DNA from: an uncultured Oscillibacter sp.
Lineage (GTDB): Bacteria > Bacillota > Clostridia > Oscillospirales > Oscillospiraceae
Assembly: GCA_910579435.1 (NCBI GenBank)
Contig: CAJTVF010000028.1
Location: forward strand, 1 to 32,096
DNA: 32,096 nt
Direction of reading: 5' to 3'
Positions 13,852 to 20,893 of the stretch are shown here, one piece after another. The position numbers were made by a program, and so were the translations under genes. Each line of letters begins with the position of its first letter. Position 1 is the stretch's first letter. The notes beneath the pieces were generated by a model. The model searched no databases. It was not told the origin of the DNA and worked only from the letters and a program-made list of their open reading frames with translations.

Positions 13852-15060
13852 TCATTCCTCTTCCCTCTGAACGGCGCTCCCGCCCAGGCCGAAGTCCTCC
13901 TCCGCGCTGCCGGTATCCCGGCGGAGCATGTGCTCCATCACCCGGATATCCGAATCCACGTCCATGGCGTCCGCCTGGTAGAGCTCGTCCAATTGGTGCT
14001 CAAAGCCCTTGACAATGGAGTCCATCGTCGTCTCAATCCGCTGCTTCGCCTGGCGGAGGTTCTCCCCCTCCACCCCGGCGGCCTCGAAGGTCGCGTAGGA
14101 ATCCAGCAGCTTTTGAGTGGTGGGCAGGTAGTAGTTCAAAAAGGTGCCGATGCGGTCCTTTTTCCTGGGGTCCTCCTCCACGGCCTTGAAAATTTTCGCC
14201 GTGATTTCCTCCAGGCGGGAGATCTGCGAGGAGAGGATGGGGTCCGCGATCTGGTCGTTGGCCCTGCGGATGTTCCGGAGGATGCCGGAATAGCCCTCCT
14301 CCGCCTCCTTGGGGGCGGCCTGCGGGGGCGCTTTGGGCTCCTCCGCGGCCTCCTGGGCCTCCTGGAACCGCTGGCGGAACGCCTCCCCCGCGCCGCCGGA
14401 GCGGAAGAGATAGCCCAGCTCCATATTCAAATACGCCTTCCCGCCGAAGTAGCCCCGGTCGATCATCTTCTCCAGGTCCTTTTCCACCCGCCGCTCGGAG
14501 TAGCCCAGGGTCCGGGCCAGCTCGTCAATGGGCATGGCCTCCCGGTCGCCCAGAACCAAGAGGTACTTGGAGAAGCGCTTGAGCTGGCGGTCCATAGAAA
14601 AGCCGCTGTACAGCATGGCCGCGCCTCCGGCGGTCAGAGCCAGCCCGCTGAACAGATCCTCCAGCCACCAGAGGGAGGTCCAGTCGTTCTGCATGGCCCA
14701 CAGGGTGCTGCTCACCCCATCTATCGCGGCATTCATGCCGAAGAACAGCACAGCCAAGCCGATAATTTTCAGCCACCATGCGTTGGCCTTCTTTGCCTTG
14801 GGGGATTTGGTGACCTTCTTCACCGCCTTGGCGGCCTTCGTCTGCCGGTGGGGCGCGGAGGCCCGGTCCGCTCCGGCCCGTCCCGGGGAGACGGTCCCCT
14901 GGAGGGGCGGGGCCTGCTGGGCGGGCTTTTTCTCGTCTTCAGCGAAGAGCTTGCCGAAGAGCAGCAGCAGCCCCACGGGCCAGAAAAACCAGAAGGCCAG
15001 GATAATCAGGGGCCAGCTCCAGTCCCCGCCGCCGGAGGTCTTTTTCTTGTTTTCCGCCAT
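13852..15060 (-). CDS. XpaC-like (5-bromo-4-chloroindolyl phosphate hydrolysis family) membrane protein
   Basis: 402 residues. Hydrophobic segments lie at about 15-37 (WPLIILAFWFFWPVGLLLLFG), 97-115 and 135-155, with a basic, Lys/Ala-rich stretch between the first two. A winged-helix-like region follows (MPIDELARTLGYSERRVEKDL). The last 200 residues are helical (LNYYLPTTQKLLDSYATFE), the part typical of XpaC proteins. The family's biochemical role is unclear; the name comes from an old chromogenic assay. It is the last gene of the operon that begins with the ABC transporter; usual partners such as TelA are absent. Start ATG at 15060, four bases after the DUF896 stop. Confidence 0.8.
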   Translation of the reverse strand: MAENKKKTSGGGDWSWPLIILAFWFFWPVGLLLLFGKLFAEDEKKPAQQAPPLQGTVSPGRAGADRASAPHRQTKAAKAVKKVTKSPKAKKANAWWLKIIGLAVLFFGMNAAIDGVSSTLWAMQNDWTSLWWLEDLFSGLALTAGGAAMLYSGFSMDRQLKRFSKYLLVLGDREAMPIDELARTLGYSERRVEKDLEKMIDRGYFGGKAYLNMELGYLFRSGGAGEAFRQRFQEAQEAAEEPKAPPQAAPKEAEEGYSGILRNIRRANDQIADPILSSQISRLEEITAKIFKAVEEDPRKKDRIGTFLNYYLPTTQKLLDSYATFEAAGVEGENLRQAKQRIETTMDSIVKGFEHQLDELYQADAMDVDSDIRVMEHMLRRDTGSAEEDFGLGGSAVQREEE

Positions 15061-15063
15061 GAT

Positions 15064-15273
15064 TCAGCCCTCTTTCTTTTTCAGCTTCCGCTTGCGCCCC
15101 TGTTCGTCCATAAGATAGGTGTGGTCCAGCTGGCCCTTCAAATTCCCCAGCACAGAGTCGATATAGGCCCGGCGGAGGACGGCCTGCTCCGCCTGTTCCG
15201 CCTCCGTCAGCCCCTCCGGAGTCTTGGCCTTACGGGCCAGCTCGTTGATGCGGTTGATCTGCTCCTGCTTCAC
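15064..15273 (-). CDS. DUF896 (YnzC-like) protein
   Basis: 69 residues, the usual size. The N-terminal helical hairpin EQINRINELARKAKTPEGLT and the following EQAVLRRAYIDSVLGNLKGQL are the DUF896 signature, with a basic tail KRKLKKKEG. In B. subtilis, YnzC belongs to an SOS-linked operon, but the function is unknown. The start ATG at 15273 overlaps the upstream stop by ATGA, so translation is coupled. Confidence 0.92.
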   Translation of the reverse strand: MKQEQINRINELARKAKTPEGLTEAEQAEQAVLRRAYIDSVLGNLKGQLDHTYLMDEQGRKRKLKKKEG

Positions 15274-15491
15274 GCTTGTCCCCCCTGTTCCCGCTCGAAG
15301 ATCAGCTCAACGGATTCAATAAACCCGCCGGCCCTCTGTTTCTTTGGCACAAAGCCGGCGTACCGCCAGCCCTCCGCCGCCCTGCGGAGGATGATTTCCC
15401 GGTGTCCGTCCGTCTCCAGTCCGATGCCGCCAAAGAGGCTGTACCCGCTTCCATAATCGCATTGGACGATTTCAAACTCATACTCCAGCAT
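15270..15491 (-). CDS. DUF4177-like small protein
   Basis: 73 residues if it starts at ATG 15491, which has a strong GGGGAGGAG 6-7 nt upstream. A TTG at 15569 overlapping the ylmH stop would give 99 residues and cannot be excluded. The sequence YEFEIVQCDY, then ILRRAAEGWRYAGFVP and VELIFERE follow the DUF4177 pattern (beta strand, helix with E-G-W, beta strand). Function unknown. It sits inside the ABC-ylmH-xpaC operon. Confidence 0.75.
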   Translation of the reverse strand: MLEYEFEIVQCDYGSGYSLFGGIGLETDGHREIILRRAAEGWRYAGFVPKKQRAGGFIESVELIFEREQGGQA

Positions 15492-15565
15492 TCCAAACTC
15501 CTCCCCTATTTCATACGGCCTTCCGGCCCGCCGTTCTTCAAATTGGTACCGGATTTTTTCCCGCC

Positions 15566-16357
15566 TCAAACGTAGACCTGCAAGACGATGGAGATTCGCC
15601 CCTTCCGGGTCAGGCCCCCCACCCCGGCAAGCTCAAATTTTCCAAAGCCCCGGGCGGACACCACGTCCCCTGCCTCCAGCGGCTTGTCCGGCTTCACGCA
15701 CTCCCGCCAGTTGAGCTGTACCTTTCCGCTCTCGATCAGGGCGGCGGCCTTGCCCCGGGCCAGCCGGAAACCGGAGGCCGCTACCGCGTCCAGCCGCAGG
15801 GAGGACACCGTGTCCCGGACCTCCTTCCGCTGAACCGCGGGGATGTGGAGGTTTGACCGCTCAATGGCGGAAACGCGGAGCTTCGTGCGCCCGGCGGAGG
15901 TCCAGCTTTGCAGGAGGAAGTCCGAAACGCCCTCCAGCACCAGCAGGTCGGCGCTGTCCGGGCCCACCAAAATATCCCCTACTTTCTCCCGGACAATGCC
16001 CATTCCCATGAGACTGCCCAGGAAATCCCGGTGAGCCGGTTTTTCGTCCTCCCGAAAGGAGGCCCGGAGGCACCGGATGGGGCTTTCGGCGTTCTCCGGC
16101 TCCATCCAGTCCGGGAGGAACAGGAGAATCTGCCGCTCCGCCCCCTCGTAGCCTCCCTGGGAAACGTAAGAGGTCTCTGGAATCCCCGCCAGCCGCAGAC
16201 AGTCCTGCGCCCAGGCCCGCTGCTGGGGGCTGAGGAAATCCGTGGCGGCGGGGATGTTCCGGCTCTCCGCCTGGCCCGCCTTGTCCAGCACCTTCGCCAG
16301 GACCAGCCGGTCCTCTCCGGCCAGGCCCAGGCGGTCCAGCAGCGCCCCTTTATCCAT
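15566..16357 (-). CDS. ylmH: YlmH family S4-domain RNA-binding protein
   Basis: 263 residues, the YlmH length. The N-terminal half holds the YlmH-specific domain (ATDFLSPQQRAWAQ, LLFLPDW, and HRDFLGSLMGMGIVREKVGD, a typical motif). The S4 RNA-binding domain lies at about 178-245 (LRLDAVAASGFRLARGKAAA, IESGKVQLNW, GDVVSARGFGKFEL). YlmH homologues are usually in the cell-division cluster next to sepF/divIVA and have been linked to ribosome-associated quality control; here the gene is instead coupled to an ABC transporter, starting 8 nt inside its end. Confidence 0.93.
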   Translation of the reverse strand: MDKGALLDRLGLAGEDRLVLAKVLDKAGQAESRNIPAATDFLSPQQRAWAQDCLRLAGIPETSYVSQGGYEGAERQILLFLPDWMEPENAESPIRCLRASFREDEKPAHRDFLGSLMGMGIVREKVGDILVGPDSADLLVLEGVSDFLLQSWTSAGRTKLRVSAIERSNLHIPAVQRKEVRDTVSSLRLDAVAASGFRLARGKAAALIESGKVQLNWRECVKPDKPLEAGDVVSARGFGKFELAGVGGLTRKGRISIVLQVYV

Positions 16358-18101
16358 GGCGCAGCTCCTGGGTGTGGACCAGGGCGGCGTAGGCCCCGTC
16401 CTTTGCCATCAGCTCCTCGTGGCTTCCCAGCTCCACCATCCTGCCGTCCTCGATGACGGCGATGCGGTCCGCGTTGCGGACGGTGGAGAGCCGGTGGGCG
16501 ATGATGATGGTGGTCCGCCCCTGGGACAGCTTGTCAAACGCCTCCTGAAGCTTGGCCTCCGTCACGCTGTCCAGGGCCGACGTGGCCTCGTCCAGAATCA
16601 GCACCGGGGGGTCCTTCAGGAAGATGCGGGCAATGGAAATCCGCTGCTTCTGCCCGCCGGAGAGGAGCACGCCCCGCTCGCCCACATAGGTGTTGAACCC
16701 GTCGGGCATGGCGACGATATCGTCGTAGATCTCCGCCAGGCGGGCGGCCTGGGCTACTTCCTCTTCGGTTGCCCCGGGGCGGCCGTAGCGGATGTTCTCC
16801 AGGATGCTGGCGGCGAAGAGGAACACGTCCTGCTGGACCACGCCCACGTTCCGCCGGAGGGACTCCTGGGTCACCTGCCGCACGTCCGCGCCGTCCAGCC
16901 GGACGGCCCCTTCCGTCACATCGTAAAACCGGGGGATGAGCTGGCAGAGGGTGGACTTTCCCCCGCCGGAGGGCCCCACCACCGCCAGCGTCTCGCCGGG
17001 ACGGATATGGAGGTCCACGTCCCGCAGCACCGCCGCGTCGCCCTGATAGGCAAAGCTCACATGGTCCACGTCGATTTTGCCCTCCACCCGGTCCAGCGTC
17101 TTCGCGTCCGGCGCGTCCTTCAAGGCGGGCTCCTCCCGCATCAGCTCAATGAAGCGCCCCAGGCCCGCCGTGCCGTTGGCGAAGAGTTCCGCGAAGTTGG
17201 AGAGCTTCCGCACCGGGGTGACGAAGGTGGTAATGTAGAGGCTGAAGGTGGTCAGGTCGATGACGTTCAGCTCCCCCCGCATGATGAACAGGCCCCCGGC
17301 GGCGATGACCGCCACGGAGAGGATGCAGAGGAAGAACTCCATAGTGGCGTTGAACCGGCCCATGGCCTTGTGGAACGCCCGCTTGGAGGTCTTGAAGGTG
17401 GCGTTGGAGCTGTCGAACTTCTGGAGCTCCGCCCCCTCGTTGGCGAAGGCCTTCGCCGTGCGGATGCCGGAGAGGCCGGACTCAATGTCGGAGTTGATGA
17501 CGGCGGTTTTCTGCTTCACGGCGGCGGAGGCGGCGCTCATGGACCGCCGGCAGGACCAGACCACGGCGAAGAACACCGGGACGATGCAGGTGATCACCAG
17601 GGCCAGCCGCCACTGGATGGTGAACATGATGAGGAGGGACCCCACGATGGTGACGCCGGAGATGAAAATATCCTCCGGCCCGTGGTGGGCCAGCTCCGTG
17701 ATGTCGAAGAGGTCCGCCGTGAGGCGGCTCATGAGCTGGCCGGTGCGGTTTTTGTCGTAGTAGTTGAAGCTCAGCTCCTGCATGTGGCGGAAGAGGTCGT
17801 GGCGGATGTCCGCCTCCACCAGGATGCCGAAGGTGTGGCCCCAGTAGCAGATGACATAGGTCAGCAGCGCCCGGAGAAGGAACGCGGCAAACACCACCGC
17901 CATGACGGCGAAGAAGGTCTTGTAGGCGCTCTGGGGCAGCAGCTCGTACATGCACCAGCGGGACACGGCGGGGAAGGCCAGGTCGATCATGGAGATCATC
18001 AGGGCGCAGGCCAGGTCCATGATGAACAGCTTCCGGTGGGGCCGGAAGTAGGAGAGGAAAATTTGCAGAGCGGATTTTTGCTGGAAATCCTGGGTGGTCA
18101 T
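16350..18101 (-). CDS. ABC exporter half-transporter (permease plus ATPase)
   Basis: 583 residues. The N-terminal membrane domain (about 1-320) has six helices; the ATPase domain follows with Walker A GPSGGGKST at 376-384, Q-loop VVQQDVFLFA, signature LSGGQKQRISIAR near 480-492, Walker B VLILDEATSALD, and the H-loop IIAHRLSTVRNADR. This is the MsbA/BmrA/LmrA type, which works as a dimer. The substrate (lipid, drug or peptide) is unknown. First gene of a five-gene operon; start ATG at 18101 with GGAGG 9 nt before it. Confidence 0.93.
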   Translation of the reverse strand: MTTQDFQQKSALQIFLSYFRPHRKLFIMDLACALMISMIDLAFPAVSRWCMYELLPQSAYKTFFAVMAVVFAAFLLRALLTYVICYWGHTFGILVEADIRHDLFRHMQELSFNYYDKNRTGQLMSRLTADLFDITELAHHGPEDIFISGVTIVGSLLIMFTIQWRLALVITCIVPVFFAVVWSCRRSMSAASAAVKQKTAVINSDIESGLSGIRTAKAFANEGAELQKFDSSNATFKTSKRAFHKAMGRFNATMEFFLCILSVAVIAAGGLFIMRGELNVIDLTTFSLYITTFVTPVRKLSNFAELFANGTAGLGRFIELMREEPALKDAPDAKTLDRVEGKIDVDHVSFAYQGDAAVLRDVDLHIRPGETLAVVGPSGGGKSTLCQLIPRFYDVTEGAVRLDGADVRQVTQESLRRNVGVVQQDVFLFAASILENIRYGRPGATEEEVAQAARLAEIYDDIVAMPDGFNTYVGERGVLLSGGQKQRISIARIFLKDPPVLILDEATSALDSVTEAKLQEAFDKLSQGRTTIIIAHRLSTVRNADRIAVIEDGRMVELGSHEELMAKDGAYAALVHTQELRHG

Positions 18102-18145
18102 AAAAGAACATCCTCCATTGTCAGAACATAATTTCGCAGTTTAAA

Positions 18146-18174
18146 ATTATAGCACAAGTTTCCCGCTCATGCAA
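18146..18174 (-). promoter_or_regulatory. Promoter of the ABC-ylmH-DUF4177-DUF896-xpaC operon
   Basis: Minus strand TTGCAT (18169-18174), 17 nt, TATAAT (18146-18151) with an extended -10 (TGCTATAAT). Confidence 0.85.
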
Positions 18175-18206
18175 GAAACATCCCCGGACGAAACCGTCCG
18201 GGGATG
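18173..18206 (-). terminator. Terminator of the zinc-ribbon/SH3 gene
   Basis: A perfect 12-bp stem CATCCCCGGACG (18179-18190) with its complement (18195-18206) followed on the minus strand by TTTCTT. Its T tract touches the -35 box of the next promoter. Confidence 0.8.
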
Positions 18207-18215
18207 CCTTATACG

Positions 18216-19307
18216 TCAGGAGTTCGCCAGGAACTCGCCCTTCATATAGCCGGTAGTGGTCACGCCGCCCACGGCGGTGAAGGTGATCTCGTACCAGTCG
18301 TCGGTCCCCGTGGCACGGACCACCTGGACAGAGCCGCCGTTGGGCACGGTGGCCAGGATGTCGTAGCTGGTGCCGGGGCCGGAGCGGACCCGGACGCCGT
18401 TGCCGCCGTTGACGACCACGGCCTTGCCCGTTTTCAGGGACCCGCCGCCGGAGGCGGTCCCGGAAGAGGTGGTCCCGCCGGAGGACGTTCCGCCGGAGGT
18501 GGTCCCGCCGCCGGACGGGGCGGAGCCGCCGGTGACCCGGACGATGCAGATGGCCCGCTTGGACCCGTCGGTGACCACGACATTGGTGATGCCGGCGGCT
18601 ACGGGGGTGATTGTGCCGTCGCTGCCCACGGTGGCGACGGAGGGGTTCTCGCTGATCCAGGTATAGGTCCCGGTTCCGCCGGACACCCGCAGCTTATAGG
18701 CCCCCTCGGAAACACTGCGGGTAAAGTCCGTGCTGTTCAGCGTCAGGCCCCCAGGCAGGGCTGCGGCGGAGGCGTAGCTCATGCCGCCGCTGGACGTTCC
18801 GGACCCGCCGGAGGCCGTGCCGGAGCTTCCGGTATTGCCATTGCCCTCGGGCATCGCGCCGGCGCCCGGCGTATCCGCGCCCGGCGTATCCGTGCCCGGC
18901 GTATCCGTGCCGGAGGGCTCGCCGGAGCCGTCGGGGTCTTCCGCTTCATCGGGGTCCTTGGCGGGGTTGTTCCCCTGGGTCGTGCCGGGCGTGACGGGCT
19001 CCTGGGGCTCCGTAATGCCGGGCTTGCCGTCGCCGGGGTCCTTGTCCTTGTTGAAGAGCTTGTCCCCGTAGAGCAGGTAAACCAGCAGCAGGGCCATCAG
19101 CACAATCAAAACAATCAAAATGGGCGTCACGATGCTGTAGGAGCTCCGCCCGCCCCGGCCGCCGGAGCTCCGCAGGCCCTCCCGGAGGATGGGACGGCGG
19201 GCAACCTCCTGTTCCTCCTCCCAGTACTCTTCCTCCTCGCAGAATGGGCACTCTTTATATGTATCGGAATATCTCTCCCCGCAGACGGGGCAGCGTTTCA
19301 TTGCCAT
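18216..19307 (-). CDS. Zinc-ribbon, membrane-anchored protein with Ig-like and SH3 domains
   Basis: 363 residues. An N-terminal zinc ribbon (C6, C9, C20, C23) and an acidic/basic cytoplasmic part precede one membrane helix (about 60-80, TPILIVLIVLMALLLVYLLYG). Outside come a Pro/Gly/Thr/Asp-rich linker containing the tandem repeat (P)GTDTPGTDTPGADTPGA, an Ig-like Big_2-type domain (about 190-265, SENPSVATVGSDGTITPVAAG), a Gly/Ser/Thr linker, and a bacterial SH3 domain (about 290-363, GVRVRSGPGTSYDILATVPNG). Probably a cell-wall-facing sensor or binding protein. Start ATG 19307 with GGGAGG. The combination of cytoplasmic zinc ribbon with outer SH3 recurs in Clostridia. Confidence 0.85.
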   Translation of the reverse strand: MAMKRCPVCGERYSDTYKECPFCEEEEYWEEEQEVARRPILREGLRSSGGRGGRSSYSIVTPILIVLIVLMALLLVYLLYGDKLFNKDKDPGDGKPGITEPQEPVTPGTTQGNNPAKDPDEAEDPDGSGEPSGTDTPGTDTPGADTPGAGAMPEGNGNTGSSGTASGGSGTSSGGMSYASAAALPGGLTLNSTDFTRSVSEGAYKLRVSGGTGTYTWISENPSVATVGSDGTITPVAAGITNVVVTDGSKRAICIVRVTGGSAPSGGGTTSGGTSSGGTTSSGTASGGGSLKTGKAVVVNGGNGVRVRSGPGTSYDILATVPNGGSVQVVRATGTDDWYEITFTAVGGVTTTGYMKGEFLANS

Positions 19308-19349
19308 ACCGATCCTCCCGCGTGTCGTTTCGTTACATTCACATTATAT

Positions 19350-19378
19350 ATGATATCCGTTTTGCAGGCCTCCGTCAA
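19350..19378 (-). promoter_or_regulatory. Promoter of the zinc-ribbon/SH3 gene
   Basis: Minus strand TTGACG (19373-19378), 17 nt, TATCAT (19350-19355). An overlapping TATAAT six bases further has poor -35 spacing. Confidence 0.6.
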
Positions 19379-19418
19379 GTGCGAATTCGTCAAAATTTGT
19401 GAACTTTTCAGGTTCTCC

Positions 19419-19446
19419 TTGCTTTTTCGCCCAGGAGCCATATAAT
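19419..19446 (+). promoter_or_regulatory. Promoter of uridine kinase
   Basis: TTGCTT (19419-19424), 16 nt, TATAAT (19441-19446), divergent from the SH3 gene promoter. Confidence 0.65.
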
Positions 19447-19487
19447 GGATGTTGGAGAATCGAATCGAACGACGGGAGGAACAAGGT

Positions 19488-20105
19488 ATGAGCGCCATCA
19501 TCATCGGCATCGCCGGAGGAAGCGGCTCCGGCAAGACCACCTTGGCACAGCACCTGAAAGACCACTTCGGCGGCAGCGTCACCGTCATCGGACACGACAG
19601 CTATTACAAGCGGCAGGAGGGCAAGACCTACGAGGAGCGGGCCCTCCAGAACTACGACCACCCCGACGCTTTTGAGACGGACCTGCTGATCCGGCATCTC
19701 CAGGAGCTGCGGGAGGGCCGGCCCGTCCAGTGCCCGGTTTACTCCTATGTGGACCACAACCGGACGGACCAGACGGTGGAAATCTTTCCCACCAAGGTTT
19801 TGATTGTGGAGGGCTTTTTGATCCTTCACGAGCCCTCCCTCCGGGAACTGTTCGACATCAAGATTTTCGTGGAGACCGACGCGGACGAGCGCATCCTCCG
19901 CCGCTGCCTGCGGGACGTGGAGGAGCGGGGACGAACCCTGCGGTCCGTGGTGACCCAGTACCTGACCACGGTGAAGCCCATGCACGAGCAATACGTGGAG
20001 CCCTCCCGGAAGTACGCCGATATTATTGTTTTGGAGGGGGGCCATAACCTGGTGGCCCTGGAAATGATTATGCAGCGGATTCAGAACCATATTGATAAGG
20101 AGTGA
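19488..20105 (+). CDS. udk: Uridine kinase
   Basis: Phosphorylates uridine and cytidine in pyrimidine salvage. 205 residues from ATG 19488, with GGGAGG about 8 nt upstream; an upstream in-frame ATG at 19449 lies at the expected transcription start and is rejected. P-loop GGSGSGKT at residues 10-17, the substrate motif HDSYYK, NYDHPDAFETDLL (conserved in uridine kinases), the PVYSYVDHNRT loop, and the Walker-B-like VLIVEGFLIL. RRCLRDVEERGR near 140 is the LID-type arginine region. Single gene, own promoter and terminator. Confidence 0.96.
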   Translation: MSAIIIGIAGGSGSGKTTLAQHLKDHFGGSVTVIGHDSYYKRQEGKTYEERALQNYDHPDAFETDLLIRHLQELREGRPVQCPVYSYVDHNRTDQTVEIFPTKVLIVEGFLILHEPSLRELFDIKIFVETDADERILRRCLRDVEERGRTLRSVVTQYLTTVKPMHEQYVEPSRKYADIIVLEGGHNLVALEMIMQRIQNHIDKE

Positions 20106-20138
20106 ACAAGGAGCGGCTGAAAAGCCGCTCCTTGTTTG
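20106..20138 (+). terminator. Terminator of uridine kinase
   Basis: A perfect 13-bp stem (20106-20118 / 20123-20135) with a GAAA loop, starting right after the stop codon and ending in TTG. Confidence 0.85.
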
Positions 20139-20151
20139 TAGTTCTATTGCT

Positions 20152-20318
20152 TTAGGGAAGCACTGATTTAATCAACGTGTGCAGATTTGCGCCAGAAATT
20201 TTCGCTGGCAAGGAAGAAAATTGCAGGAATCCTGGCGGATTTCAAGATTTTCTGACGCAGATCAGCGGAAATTTATGGCGTAAAGATGTGCGCGGGGATT
20301 AAATCAGTGCTTCCTTAG
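20152..20318. mobile_element. MITE-like element family A, copy 3
   Basis: 167 bp flanked by TTAG on both sides. In reverse orientation it is almost identical to copy 1 (about four differences), so both probably moved recently or were homogenised. Its right end is used as the last codons and the stop of the 54-residue ORF at 20304-20468. Confidence 0.85.
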
Positions 20319-20468
20319 CTTTTCCCCTTCCGCTATAAACATCCCTTCGGTCGTCAGCTGTGCGTGCAGGAGGATTTCCTCCGCCGTGCCGAAGTTCTGT
20401 TTTGCCATCTCCCGCAGCGCGTCGGTGATCGCGTTGAACAAGGTGGTGTAGAGCTTATTGTCTTCCAT
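20304..20468 (-). CDS. 54-residue small protein with element-derived C-terminus
   Basis: ATG 20468 has GGAGGG 7 nt upstream and a near-consensus promoter. The product starts MEDNKLYTTLFNAITDALRE and continues as a single amphipathic helical region with TAEEILLHAQL and GMFIAEGE; the last residues (LRKH) and the TGA come from the end of element A3. Small proteins of this style next to an XRE regulator are common on Clostridia mobile DNA (from memory). Function unknown; the native C-terminus may have been cut. Confidence 0.65.
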   Translation of the reverse strand: MEDNKLYTTLFNAITDALREMAKQNFGTAEEILLHAQLTTEGMFIAEGEKLRKH

Positions 20469-20499
20469 GCTTTTCCCTCCTGTTTGCTCATTTGTAATA

Positions 20500-20515
20500 T
20501 ATCTTATATAAGATA
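20500..20515. promoter_or_regulatory. Palindromic operator 1 of the divergent XRE/small-ORF region
   Basis: Perfect 16-nt palindrome TATCTTATATAAGATA. It lies at the transcription start of the minus-strand small ORF. Confidence 0.65.
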
Positions 20516-20522
20516 GTACAAT

Positions 20523-20540
20523 ATAAGAATAGCGTCTTAT
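20523..20540. promoter_or_regulatory. Operator 2 (inverted ATAAGA/TCTTAT half-sites)
   Basis: ATAAGA, 6 nt, TCTTAT, sharing the half-site of operator 1 and covering the -10 box of the minus-strand promoter. A further single ATAAGA lies at 20570-20575, before the XRE ribosome-binding site. Confidence 0.55.
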
Positions 20541-20554
20541 TGGGTAAATGTCAA
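20526..20554 (-). promoter_or_regulatory. Promoter of the 54-residue ORF
   Basis: Minus strand TTGACA (20549-20554), 17 nt, TATTCT (20526-20531). The -10 box falls inside operator 2. Confidence 0.75.
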
Positions 20555-20596
20555 GTATAAATATCCCTGATAAGATAGGCCATAAGGAGGGATAGC

Positions 20597-20875
20597 ATGG
20601 ATGAGTTAAAAAGTATTGTCACGTATCGAACCGGAGAATACGGGCACATTGTCGTGAAGCTATCAGAAGCCATGAAAGCCCACAATATAACTCGAAACCG
20701 CCTAGCGACATTAACAGGCTCTAAATACCCGATCGTGAACCGCTACTATAAAGGCACCCAGGTTGAAAGGTTCGATCTGGATTTCCTGGCCAGGGTCTGC
20801 TATGTCCTGGACTGCCGGGTGGAAGACCTCCTGGAGTACCAAAAACCGGAAGAAACGAACGAGGCCCCCAAATAA
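20597..20875 (+). CDS. XRE-type helix-turn-helix regulator (HTH_26-like)
   Basis: 92 residues; ATG 20597 with AAGGAGGG 6 nt upstream. A single HTH: VVKLSEAMKAHNITRNRLATLTGSKYPIVNRYYKG, then FDLDFLARVCYVLDCRVEDLLEY, the layout of short Cro/C1 regulators of the YozG type. Its coding sequence is lower in GC at the 5' end than its neighbours. It diverges from the 54-residue ORF over a 128-bp region with repeated ATAAGA half-sites, so autoregulation and repression of that ORF are likely. The stop codon sits inside its terminator hairpin. Confidence 0.9.
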   Translation: MDELKSIVTYRTGEYGHIVVKLSEAMKAHNITRNRLATLTGSKYPIVNRYYKGTQVERFDLDFLARVCYVLDCRVEDLLEYQKPEETNEAPK

Positions 20876-20893
20876 GGGACCTCGTTTGTTTAT
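20858..20893. terminator. Bidirectional terminator between XRE and dinB
   Basis: AACGAGG (20858-20864) pairs with CCTCGTT (20880-20886), extended inward by CCC/GGG across one-base bulges; TGTTTATTT follows on the plus strand and CGTTCGTTT on the minus. The loop holds the XRE TAA, and the right side reaches the dinB stop. Confidence 0.7.

Noticed and set aside
19449..19487. Upstream ATG extending uridine kinase by 13 residues
   Set aside because: It lies only a few bases after the -10 box, at the expected transcript start, without a ribosome-binding site; ATG 19488 has GGGAGG and gives the family length.
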